Shown: one piece after another, positions 42,404-50,452 of the stretch | How positions within the stretch are numbered: the first letter of the stretch is position 1 | Layout: each line of letters opens with the position of its first letter | Source: Algoriphagus boseongensis | GTDB taxonomy: Bacteria; Bacteroidota; Bacteroidia; Cytophagales; Cyclobacteriaceae | NCBI RefSeq assembly: GCF_004362805.1 | Contig: NZ_SNYF01000005.1 | Coordinates: 813,201-877,200, forward strand | DNA length: 64,000 nucleotides | Direction: 5' to 3' | Position numbers and translations under genes: made by a program | The notes under the pieces: model-generated | The model's database searches: none | What the model saw: only the letters and a program-made list of their open reading frames with translations | What the model was told of the DNA's origin: nothing

Positions 42404-44182
42404 TTAATGCTGATGGGAAGTGGATGAATTGGATGTTGAACCACTAAGATTCATGACAGGCTGGCCTTTGAGATAAGTCTGCTTTACCTCTCCGCAGGTT
42501 AGCATGGAAGCGCCAAAATAGGGGTTGGTGATGTCTTTTTGCTCACTCAACCAATACGCTCCCTGGTCACCAAATGCCATAGGGCAATAGTCTTTATACA
42601 CCGCATCCTTGTTGATTCCAAAAGTTTCTGTCATTTCAAGGATATGGTAGGAGAGCATTGAAAAATGCTTTCTGGATTCTTCAAGGTTTGGAGAAGAAGA
42701 AATCTTCTGGGCGGCTTCTTTTAAACCTGCCAATTGAGACATCCAAGAATCATGTGCTTTATCAGTTAGCAATGACATATTTACTTGAGAAAGGCTCTGA
42801 TTTAGAAGGTTTACGCCTTTTTTAGTTCCTTCCAAATCATCTTTCACCAAAGCATTTTTCACTGCGAAATAAGCATCTGCAACTTTTGTGATTTGAGATC
42901 TAAATTCTGAAGAAACCTCAATTGATTTGGTTTCAGGCCGGCTCATCATGCTGTATTGGCCCGAAAGTTGGGCAGCCGCATCAATCGCAAAGACTCCGTT
43001 TGTGACGATCTCATCACCGGGTTGAAGTCCAGATTCAATCTGATAATTTTCACCCATTCTACTTCCCAAAGTAACCTCTCTCATTTCGAAGGAAGGCATT
43101 TCTCCGGCCACTTTCACATAAACCACCGATCTCTTTCCAGACCAAAGGACGGAAGTTCTGGGTACACTTAGGCCAGTTCCAGAGCCTTTTGCCTGAGTTT
43201 TGATTTTTGCTGTGACAAACATTTCAGGTTTAAGTTTTTGTCCTGAGTTGTTTATTTCAGCCCGAATTGATGCAGCTCGTGTGTTTGGATCCAAAAGTGG
43301 ATCGATAAATGAAACTTTAGCTTGAAAAACTTCGCCCTGAAGACCAGCAACCGTGAAATTTATCGGATCTCCCATCTTAATGGAATTCAAGTCAGATTCG
43401 TAGGCGTCCAAAAGCACCCAAAGCTTGTTGAGGTTGACAACATTGAATAGCACTTGCCCAGTACTTACATAGTCACCTACAGAAATATTCCGTTGAGTTA
43501 CGACTCCGCTTTGATCAGCAAGAATATCGATTTGATCCTTAACTGTTCCGCTTTGTTCGATCGCTTGGATTTGACTTTCTGTTAGTTTCCAGAGTCTTAG
43601 TTTTTCCTTTGCTGCTTGATAGAGTTCAGGAAAGTCCGCTTTGCTTTTGCTGGCTTCTATTAATTCTCTTTGTGCAGAAAGCAATTCTGGAGAATAAATA
43701 GTTGCTAATTTTTGCCCAGTTTGGACTTTTTCGCCTGTGAAAGTGACGTAAAGTTTATCAATCCTCCCAGGAAATTTTGCAGTGACAGAAGCATTTTCCC
43801 GCTCGTCGGCCTGTATTTTTCCTGTCAAGAAAAGCTCTCCTGCGGCATTGCTTCCTCCAACTTTGGTCGTATGAATTTGTGCCAAAGCAACCGCTTCTGG
43901 AGTCATTTCATAAACCATGGGGTTACCAGATCCTGAAGTCATTTGTGAAGCAGGAATCAAATCCATCCCACAAATAGGACAGGAACCAGGCTCACCCAAT
44001 TTGATTTGGGGATGCATGGAACAGGTCCAAAGGGTCTTTTCAGCCACCACTTCTGAGTGATCATGCCCTTCTTCTTTTTGTGAATTTGAAGGTTTTAGTA
44101 TCCATCCTATGAAAGCCCCCAAAATCAAGGTACTCAGGATAAGTATCGTTTTATTTTCAAATATCTTTTTCATGGAATTCAT
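42404..44182 (-). CDS. cusB: CusB-like RND periplasmic adaptor with N-terminal HMBD and C-terminal DUF3347
   Basis: 592 residues. A membrane anchor (about 11-28) is followed by a His-rich stretch and a heavy-metal-binding domain, WTCSMHPQI with CPICGMDLIP (Cys54, Met56, His57, Cys68, Cys71, Met73). The membrane-fusion core follows (barrel-sandwich hybrid and beta-barrel; GKIQADERENASVTAKFPG, PEMFVTAKI). A DUF3347 domain closes the protein (YCPMAFGDQG, SMLTCGEVKQT) with a short His tail. The start overlaps the upstream CusC-like stop by one base (TAATG). The symbol names the family; the exact metal is inferred. Confidence 0.9.
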   Translation of the reverse strand: MNSMKKIFENKTILILSTLILGAFIGWILKPSNSQKEEGHDHSEVVAEKTLWTCSMHPQIKLGEPGSCPICGMDLIPASQMTSGSGNPMVYEMTPEAVALAQIHTTKVGGSNAAGELFLTGKIQADERENASVTAKFPGRIDKLYVTFTGEKVQTGQKLATIYSPELLSAQRELIEASKSKADFPELYQAAKEKLRLWKLTESQIQAIEQSGTVKDQIDILADQSGVVTQRNISVGDYVSTGQVLFNVVNLNKLWVLLDAYESDLNSIKMGDPINFTVAGLQGEVFQAKVSFIDPLLDPNTRAASIRAEINNSGQKLKPEMFVTAKIKTQAKGSGTGLSVPRTSVLWSGKRSVVYVKVAGEMPSFEMREVTLGSRMGENYQIESGLQPGDEIVTNGVFAIDAAAQLSGQYSMMSRPETKSIEVSSEFRSQITKVADAYFAVKNALVKDDLEGTKKGVNLLNQSLSQVNMSLLTDKAHDSWMSQLAGLKEAAQKISSSPNLEESRKHFSMLSYHILEMTETFGINKDAVYKDYCPMAFGDQGAYWLSEQKDITNPYFGASMLTCGEVKQTYLKGQPVMNLSGSTSNSSTSHQH

Positions 44183-45663
44183 TAGTTAAGAGGAATGGAG
44201 GAGGAAGAAAGCATTTCCAGCTTAGCCAAACTTTGATGCTGCATGTTGATCGCGCTGATCTCTAATAATTGATAATTCAGCAGCTGTTGCTGAGCCCTGA
44301 GAATTTCTTCAAAATCTCTACCATCAGCTGAATAAGCAGTAATTAAGAGATTCAGATTTTGATTGGTCAAATCCCGCTGTTCTCCGTAGAGTTGGATTTT
44401 TCGCTCGGCATTTTCCCAATCCCGATAAGCATTGGCCCATTCCATGGCCAATAGATTTTTGATTTTTTCCTTTTCTAAAACCGTAGCTTCTTGAAGTAAT
44501 TCTGCTTCCTTGACTCTGGAATTGATTTTTTTGCGGTAAATCGGAAGGGAAAGGCTGACCATTGGCATGACCATATCTCGGCCTCCCATCATCATTCCGT
44601 TTTCCTCTCGAGAAGTAAATGGCATGTAATTAACTCCAGCTCCTAGCATTGGTCTTCCATCCAATTTGGCCATTTTTGCCTGCTGTTCGTAAGCTGAAAA
44701 CTCTGAGTCATACATGGCCAGCATAGGGTTATTTGCTTGAATACTATCTAAAACAGTTAGTTTTTCTGCATCTAATTGGATTGGAACAAAGCCAGTTGGA
44801 AGCATGATTTCTTCACTTATCTCGCGATTGAGTAGTTGGTTAAATTTGATCTGAAGCGGTTCCAAATCAGCTATTTGCTGGGCAATCGTATTTTCCAGTT
44901 CCTTAATAGAGATCCGAATCTGAAGAATATCACTCATGGAAGAACCTGAAGTAGACATCCCACCAGAACTCATAGAAGTACTTGGAGAGGTAGTCTGAGA
45001 CATTGCCGAGCTGGAAGTATTTCCACCACTCATGGAAGCCATACCAGAGCCGCCTGAAGAGGTCGAAGACATCGATGAATTGCTGCTGCTTGACATCGGA
45101 CTTGAGGAACTGGAAGAGGAACCACCGGCGGCAGCCTGATACTTGATCAAGGCTAGGCGCTCATATTTCTTTAGAAATTCCAGATTTTCTTGGGAGATTC
45201 TCACCTCTTCATTAAGCCTTATCATCTCGTACCAGGTTGATTTCACTTGATACAATAGCTGATTTTTTTCTTCCAAAAAGAGCTGATATTGAGCCTGCGC
45301 CATGTAGTTGGCTTCTTCTTTTTGGGTTGAGATCATCCCAAACCATGGAAACATTTGCATCAATCGAATATCAGCCTGCTGATTTCCCATAAATCGTTCC
45401 ATTGGACGAAAGAAGAAGCCTGCCTGAAGCTCAGGATCAGGTAAACCAGGCTGGTTTATTCTTTCCATAGCTGCTTCATATCGAGCATAGGAAGCCTTCA
45501 GCCCTGGGTTATTTTCCGCAGCTTGGATGATATAATCGTCGAGAGTTTGAGCCTGTAAAGAAAGACTGAATAGGAGGATCAATAATCCCCCTAGCCCCCT
45601 TACTACCGATAGAAATCGGGTAGGGGAAATTGAGCTTCGGAAATTCAATGATTTAGTTTCCAT
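44182..45663 (-). CDS. CusC-like TolC-family outer membrane efflux protein with Ser/Met-rich insert
   Basis: 493 residues from the ATG at 45661-45663 (METKSLNFRSS); the frame is open to 45690. The start overlaps the cusA-like stop by 11 bases. TolC domains (two OEP repeats) surround a 65-residue insert (protein residues about 180-244; genomic 44932-45126) that is almost pure Ser, Gly and Met with eight methionines. The signal-peptide region is encoded partly by a palindromic repeat (45584-45631). It forms the outer-membrane channel of the tripartite pump. Confidence 0.9.
   Translation of the reverse strand: METKSLNFRSSISPTRFLSVVRGLGGLLILLFSLSLQAQTLDDYIIQAAENNPGLKASYARYEAAMERINQPGLPDPELQAGFFFRPMERFMGNQQADIRLMQMFPWFGMISTQKEEANYMAQAQYQLFLEEKNQLLYQVKSTWYEMIRLNEEVRISQENLEFLKKYERLALIKYQAAAGGSSSSSSSPMSSSSNSSMSSTSSGGSGMASMSGGNTSSSAMSQTTSPSTSMSSGGMSTSGSSMSDILQIRISIKELENTIAQQIADLEPLQIKFNQLLNREISEEIMLPTGFVPIQLDAEKLTVLDSIQANNPMLAMYDSEFSAYEQQAKMAKLDGRPMLGAGVNYMPFTSREENGMMMGGRDMVMPMVSLSLPIYRKKINSRVKEAELLQEATVLEKEKIKNLLAMEWANAYRDWENAERKIQLYGEQRDLTNQNLNLLITAYSADGRDFEEILRAQQQLLNYQLLEISAINMQHQSLAKLEMLSSSSIPLN
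45584..45631. repeat. Palindromic repeat inside the CusC-like signal peptide
   Basis: CCCCCTAGCCCCCT (about 45587-45600) and TAGGGG (45621-45626) flank ACCGAT-AGAA-ATCGGGT, so the whole reads as nested inverted arms. It is similar in kind to intergenic C-rich repeats of Bacteroidota. It stays in frame and encodes the sequence from SSISPTRF to GLGGLL. Confidence 0.65.
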
Positions 45664-48600
45664 TTTCAGATGATTTAAACTCCTCAGCAAATACCTCGGA
45701 ATTGTTTTTCAATTTTCTTTCTGCCCACCAGCAGTACAGGGTAGGTACAATAAATACCGTAGTGATTTCCAAAACCATACCGCCGAGAGACGGTATGGCC
45801 ATAGGGATCATGATGTCAGAACCGCGTCCTGTAGAAGTTAGGACCGGTACCAAAGCAAGTAAGGTAGTGGCAGTAGTCATCATGCAAGGAAGAACTCTTC
45901 GCTTTCCTGCTTCCAAAACAGCCTCACGAATTTCCTTGACAGATTTGGGTTGGTTTTCTTTGAAACTTTGATCTAGGTAAGAAGCTACGACTACTCCATC
46001 ATCTGTTGCAATACCGAATAGCGCAATAAACCCAACCCAAACAGCAACACTGAGATTGTAGATTTTCATTTGGAATAGATCTCGGAGATTGGTTCCAAAG
46101 AAGGAAAAGTTCATAAACCAATCCTGTCCATAGAGCCAAAGCATAAGGAAGGCTCCAGAGAATGCCATCCCTATCCCCACAAATACAAAGAGGGAAGTGG
46201 AAACTGCTCTGAATTGGAAATAGAGAATCAAGAAAATCAGGATTAAGCAGAGTGGAACTACAATTCCCAGTCTCTTTTCAGCTCTTACCTGGTTTTCATA
46301 AGATCCAGAAAACACATATCGTACTCCATTTGGCACTTTCAATTCACCGGAATCAATCTTTGCCTGTAAGTATTTTTGGGCTTGTTCTACGACAGTCACT
46401 TCTGCAAAACCATCCATTTTGTCAAGCAAGACATAGCCTACCAAGAAGCTGTTTTCTCCCCGAATCATATCTGGACCTGGCCTGTATGAGATTTCAGCGA
46501 CTTGGCTCAATGGGATATAATTGCCTAATGGAGTTGGGATTTGAAGATTTTCAATGGCATAGGGATCATCACGGAACTCCCTTGCATAGCGAACACGGAT
46601 TGGGAAACGTTCTCGGCCTTCAACTGTGGTGCTGAGCTTCATTCCTCCGATTGCTGTTTCAATAAAATCCTGTACATCCAACACATTCATTCCATATCTG
46701 GATATTTCATCTCTGTTGATGTCCAATTCTAGGTAAGGTTTCCCTACAATTCGATCTGCGAAAACTGCTTCCTTTTTTACAGAAGGAACTTCCTTCAAGT
46801 ATTTTTCCAACTCTAAGCCAAAGCTTTCAATAGTTTGAAGATCAGGTCCATATACTTTTATTCCCATAGGAGCCCTCATGCCGGTTTGGAGCATTACCAA
46901 TCGGGTTTCAATAGGCTGGAGCTTAGGAGAGGAGGTCACTCCAGGAATTTGAATCACAGATACAATTTCTTCCCAAATATCATCCGGAGACTGAATATGT
47001 TTCCTCCATTGACGGAAGTACTCGCCATCTTCATCATGTATCAGATCGACAACCCTGATTTGATTAGGAGTCATAGTTTCCGGATCGAATAAAGAACCGT
47101 CTTTCAACTCATATTTTCCATCTTTTACTTTAAAGCGAAGTCTATTGCCGTCCAAATCAGTGGCGTATTCGCTTTTGTAATTGATGGTATTTTCAAACAT
47201 GTTGATGGGAGCAGGATCAATTGCTGTTTCAGCACGTCCAGCTTTTCCCACTACCAATTCCACTTCAGGAATGGCAGTCACTAGCATATCCAATTGTTGG
47301 AGGACCTCTTTATTTTCCTGAATTCCTGCATGTGGCATTGTAGTCGGCATCAGAAGAAAAGAACCTTCATTCAAGGAAGGCATAAACTCTTTACCCATTC
47401 CAGGAAAAGAATGGCTCATTCCAGACCAAAGTCCTGTGGTTCTAATATTTACTCCAATGAGATCGAATGTCCTTGGAATAATTCCAAAAACGGTATTGAA
47501 TCCTAGCCAAACGCTTGTTCCAAAGAGTATTACAATAAGTGGAAAAAAAATAAACTTGCCCTTGTTGGCTAGGCACCACACGAGAATTTTTGGATAGATT
47601 TTGATAAATCCAGCAAAACCACCCAAAACCAAAGCCAATAGAAAAGCTATAAATCCAAAATTCACCAGTTTACTCACAGACACGCCCAATGGCATCCATA
47701 GCCCTGTTAAAAGCCAAGTGACAAATAGGAGGGTGATTCCAATGGTAGCCAGATTTCTTTTTGGTTCGACTTTCTCAGGAAATTGATAAGCCAAAACATT
47801 GAGTAAGCCAAATGCAAACAGTAACCAACCACCCCATGACCAAATAGTAAAGGCAATTACAGGCCCTAAAACCAGAAGTGAGAAATTTAGAACTCTACCC
47901 AACTTTCCTTTGATTTCCTTCATTGAAAAGGCCCAATGAGAAAATGCAGGCATAATCAGCAAGGTGAAAATCAAAGCTGAAACCAAGGCAAAAGTCTTGG
48001 TATAGGCCAAAGGCCCGAAGAGCTTTCCTTCTGCTGCTTGGAGGGTAAATACCGGAAGAAAACTGATAATGGTTGTACTTACAGCTGTGATAATTGCACC
48101 AGAAACTTCAGCAGTAGCTAGGTAAACAGTTTTTAGCTTGGACTGACCCGAAGGAGCCGTTTCCAGATGTCTGAGGATATTTTCATTTAGAATAATCCCC
48201 AAGTCTACCATGGTCCCGATGGCAATTGCGATTCCCGAAAGGGCAACGATATTGGCATCTACCCCGAAGTATTTCATAAAAATGAAACACATCAACACCG
48301 CCATGGGGAGTAAGGCCGAAATGAGTAAGGAAGCCCTAAGGTTGTACACCATCACGATGATGACCAAAATGGTGACCAAAATCTGGAGATTGATCGCTTC
48401 GTAAAGCGTCCCCAAAGTCTCGTAAATCAATCCGGTACGATCATAGAAAGGAACTAGGGTAACTTTGGAAACTGTTCCGTCCGCTAAGGTTTTGGTTGGG
48501 AGGCCTTGGGAAAGCTTTTCGATTTCAGCTTTGACTCCTTCGATGACTTTTAAAGGATTGTCTCCATATCGGGCGATAACAACTCCGCCTACAGCTTCCG

Positions 48601-49498
48601 CACCACTTTTGTCTAAGATTCCAGACATATTTCTTGGCTGTGGTCCAATATTCACCCGGGCCACATCCTGGATTCGGATAGGGACATTGTTGGTGACTTT
48701 TACGACAGCCTTGTCTAGGTCTTCCAATTCCTCTACATAGCCCAAACCTCTAATGAAATAGTCTACCCGATTGACTTCAATAGTGTTGGCAGAGACGTCT
48801 AGATTAGATTTTCTAACAGCCTCCATCACGTCCATTAGACTCACCCCATTTGCTTTCAAAGCAGCAGGATCAACATCAACCTGATATTCTTTGACATAAC
48901 CTCCAACGGACGCCACTTCAGCAACGCCTTCAACAGCAGTCAGAGCATAACGCACATAGTAATCCTGAATGGTTCTAAGCTCATGCAAGTCCCAACCTCC
49001 GGTTGGATTGCCATCTTGATCTCTTCCTTCAAGGTTGTACCAAAAAACCTGACCCAATGCAGTGGCATCTGGGCCAAGTTTGGGTTGTACTCCATCAGGC
49101 AATAGATCTGATGGAAGACTATTCAGTTTTTCTAATACACGTGACCTACTCCAATAAAACTCGATGTCCTCTTCGAATATGATATAGATACTGGAAAAGC
49201 CAAATGCAGAACTTGAACGTACACTTTTTACTCCCGGAAGACCCAAAAGGGAAGTGGTGAGCGGATAGGTGATTTGATCCTCGACATCCTGTGGCGAGCG
49301 TCCCATCCACTCGGTAAAGACGATTTGTTGGTTTTCTCCGATGTCCGGGATGGCATCTACTGGAACAGGGTCTCTAGGCAGAAAGTCAACTTGCCAGTTG
49401 AAGGGAGCAGTAACTATTCCCCAGCCGATGATCAGCAACAGGAATAGAACTGTAACCAGTTTGTTTTCTAAGAAATACTTGATGATTCGATTGAGCAT
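45653..49498 (-). CDS. cusA: CusA/CzcA-family heavy-metal efflux RND transporter
   Basis: 1281 residues, versus about 1050 for E. coli CusA. It keeps the RND order of N-terminal span, periplasmic domain, spans 2-6 with GIAIAIGTMVDLGIILNENI in the fourth helix (proton-relay Asp and the HME pattern), second periplasmic domain and C-terminal spans. Two additions explain the length: about four extra hydrophobic segments between the sixth and seventh canonical helices (genomic about 47590-47910), and a roughly 50-residue charged insert in the second periplasmic domain (about 47000-47200). The methionine-rich MPTTMPHAG segment suits Cu(I)/Ag(I). Downstream cusC- and cusB-like genes are coupled. Confidence 0.95.
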   Translation of the reverse strand: MLNRIIKYFLENKLVTVLFLLLIIGWGIVTAPFNWQVDFLPRDPVPVDAIPDIGENQQIVFTEWMGRSPQDVEDQITYPLTTSLLGLPGVKSVRSSSAFGFSSIYIIFEEDIEFYWSRSRVLEKLNSLPSDLLPDGVQPKLGPDATALGQVFWYNLEGRDQDGNPTGGWDLHELRTIQDYYVRYALTAVEGVAEVASVGGYVKEYQVDVDPAALKANGVSLMDVMEAVRKSNLDVSANTIEVNRVDYFIRGLGYVEELEDLDKAVVKVTNNVPIRIQDVARVNIGPQPRNMSGILDKSGAEAVGGVVIARYGDNPLKVIEGVKAEIEKLSQGLPTKTLADGTVSKVTLVPFYDRTGLIYETLGTLYEAINLQILVTILVIIVMVYNLRASLLISALLPMAVLMCFIFMKYFGVDANIVALSGIAIAIGTMVDLGIILNENILRHLETAPSGQSKLKTVYLATAEVSGAIITAVSTTIISFLPVFTLQAAEGKLFGPLAYTKTFALVSALIFTLLIMPAFSHWAFSMKEIKGKLGRVLNFSLLVLGPVIAFTIWSWGGWLLFAFGLLNVLAYQFPEKVEPKRNLATIGITLLFVTWLLTGLWMPLGVSVSKLVNFGFIAFLLALVLGGFAGFIKIYPKILVWCLANKGKFIFFPLIVILFGTSVWLGFNTVFGIIPRTFDLIGVNIRTTGLWSGMSHSFPGMGKEFMPSLNEGSFLLMPTTMPHAGIQENKEVLQQLDMLVTAIPEVELVVGKAGRAETAIDPAPINMFENTINYKSEYATDLDGNRLRFKVKDGKYELKDGSLFDPETMTPNQIRVVDLIHDEDGEYFRQWRKHIQSPDDIWEEIVSVIQIPGVTSSPKLQPIETRLVMLQTGMRAPMGIKVYGPDLQTIESFGLELEKYLKEVPSVKKEAVFADRIVGKPYLELDINRDEISRYGMNVLDVQDFIETAIGGMKLSTTVEGRERFPIRVRYAREFRDDPYAIENLQIPTPLGNYIPLSQVAEISYRPGPDMIRGENSFLVGYVLLDKMDGFAEVTVVEQAQKYLQAKIDSGELKVPNGVRYVFSGSYENQVRAEKRLGIVVPLCLILIFLILYFQFRAVSTSLFVFVGIGMAFSGAFLMLWLYGQDWFMNFSFFGTNLRDLFQMKIYNLSVAVWVGFIALFGIATDDGVVVASYLDQSFKENQPKSVKEIREAVLEAGKRRVLPCMMTTATTLLALVPVLTSTGRGSDIMIPMAIPSLGGMVLEITTVFIVPTLYCWWAERKLKNNSEVFAEEFKSSENGN

Positions 49499-49553
49499 AA
49501 ATCAAAGGTTAAATGCAAGAATTAATACCAAGGGTTTTGGCAAAAGGAATGCA

Positions 49554-49569
49554 TGCAGGAATTCCTGCA
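49554..49569. promoter_or_regulatory. Perfect 16-bp palindrome upstream of cusA
   Basis: TGCAGGAATTCCTGCA, a complete dyad, lies in the 80-base gap between the HYC_CC_PP gene and cusA, 56 bases upstream of the cusA start. It is a candidate operator for the pump operon or a short hairpin. Confidence 0.45.
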
Positions 49570-49578
49570 ACCTGTGAT

Positions 49579-49992
49579 TTAAATCAAGAAGGATTGATAC
49601 AGCACCTGAAGGTCCTGTTCAATAGGGGGAGGGGAATAAGAAGGAAATTGCTTTTCTTCGGAAGAAGAGAATTCAATTCCAAAAACAAGAACTTGCACTA
49701 GGGCAACAGCGAAGTTCAGTGAAAAGTCGATATCAACTTTTTTCAATTGCACTTCATCGTCCACCTGTAAATGTGTGGTCACATTTTCGCAGCAGGATTT
49801 GGGGTCTTGATGATTATCCGAATCATTTTCACTGTGGTCCATTGGCATATTCATACCACAGTCCACATGTTTTTCTCCAAAACCTATTTCCGATTTCATT
49901 TCCATACCCATGCAAAAATGAGTTGTCTTCGCCATCCCAACGGATGAGAAGAAAACCAGCAGGGCTAATAGTATGGAAAGAGTTGCTTTCAT
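49579..49992 (-). CDS. HYC_CC_PP family protein
   Basis: 137 residues with a signal peptide (about 1-21, SSVGMAKT). Family hallmarks are THFCMGM near the mature N-terminus (the HYC-like motif), a run of Met/His (CGMNMPMDHSENDSDNH), KSCCEN (the CC motif) and SYSPPPIEQDLQVLYQSF (the PP motif) near the end. These small exported Bacteroidota proteins occur beside copper genes; metal-binding ligands are evident, function unproven. It is first in line before cusA on this strand, divided from it by the dyad at 49554. Confidence 0.82.
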   Translation of the reverse strand: MKATLSILLALLVFFSSVGMAKTTHFCMGMEMKSEIGFGEKHVDCGMNMPMDHSENDSDNHQDPKSCCENVTTHLQVDDEVQLKKVDIDFSLNFAVALVQVLVFGIEFSSSEEKQFPSYSPPPIEQDLQVLYQSFLI

Positions 49993-50083
49993 TGACTCAA
50001 AAATACGGAATAAAATTTCGGAAGTTCAAATATTTGGATGACTGATTGATCAATAGAGTAAATCATTAAAATGGTTTTATGGG

Positions 50084-50125
50084 AAGGATCTTGATCCTTT
50101 AGCCCACGGTTTAAACCGTGGGCTA
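50084..50125. repeat. Tandem palindromes (REP-like) downstream of copZ
   Basis: AAGGATCTTGATCCTT (50084-50099) is an imperfect dyad directly followed by a perfect 26-base palindrome (50100-50125, left half TAGCCCACGGTTT). It lies 8 bases beyond the CopZ-like stop. There is no U-run, so a REP-like mobile element is favoured over a plain terminator. Confidence 0.75.
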
Positions 50126-50133
50126 TGCAGAGG

Positions 50134-50343
50134 TTATTTAGGCGTAGCAATAAACCCGGCTTTAAGCACTGCTTTCTTGATTTCCTCAGGTTCTAGATTT
50201 TCTGTATTTACTGTTAGGGTTCTTTCCGGATCAGTCAAATCGACATTCCATGATTCAATTCCAGTTTGCTCATTGAGTTTAGGAGTTACTTTGGCTAAGC
50301 AGTTACCACAGTTAATGTTGGTTTTAAATTTTAGAATTTTCAT
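50134..50343 (-). CDS. CopZ-like heavy-metal-associated (HMA) chaperone
   Basis: 69 residues, a single ferredoxin-like HMA domain. The metal site is CGNC (Cys12 and Cys15) in NINCGNCLAKVTPKLN, and the closing ILKFKTNINC/VLKAGF pattern is typical. It presumably carries Cu(I) to the CopA-type ATPase encoded next to it. Start ATG at 50341-50343. A word-repeat region of about 110 bases separates it from copA. Confidence 0.87.
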   Translation of the reverse strand: MKILKFKTNINCGNCLAKVTPKLNEQTGIESWNVDLTDPERTLTVNTENLEPEEIKKAVLKAGFIATPK

Positions 50344-50450
50344 TTTTCAGACATTAGATATAAGACACTAGAAATAAGACAAGAGAATTGTATTAAGAAT
50401 TCAGAGTTAGGTAATTTTTAAATATTTCAATTTTTCAATTTTCAATTTCG
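50344..50450. repeat. AT-rich word array between copZ and copA
   Basis: Words AGACATTAGATATAAGACAC and TAGAAATAAGACAAGAG (about 50347-50385) are followed by AATATTTCAATTTTTCAATT (about 50421-50440). The region has no ORF and no strong hairpin. Both blocks are repeats of six- to eight-base words. Confidence 0.55.
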
Positions 50451-50452
50451 GC

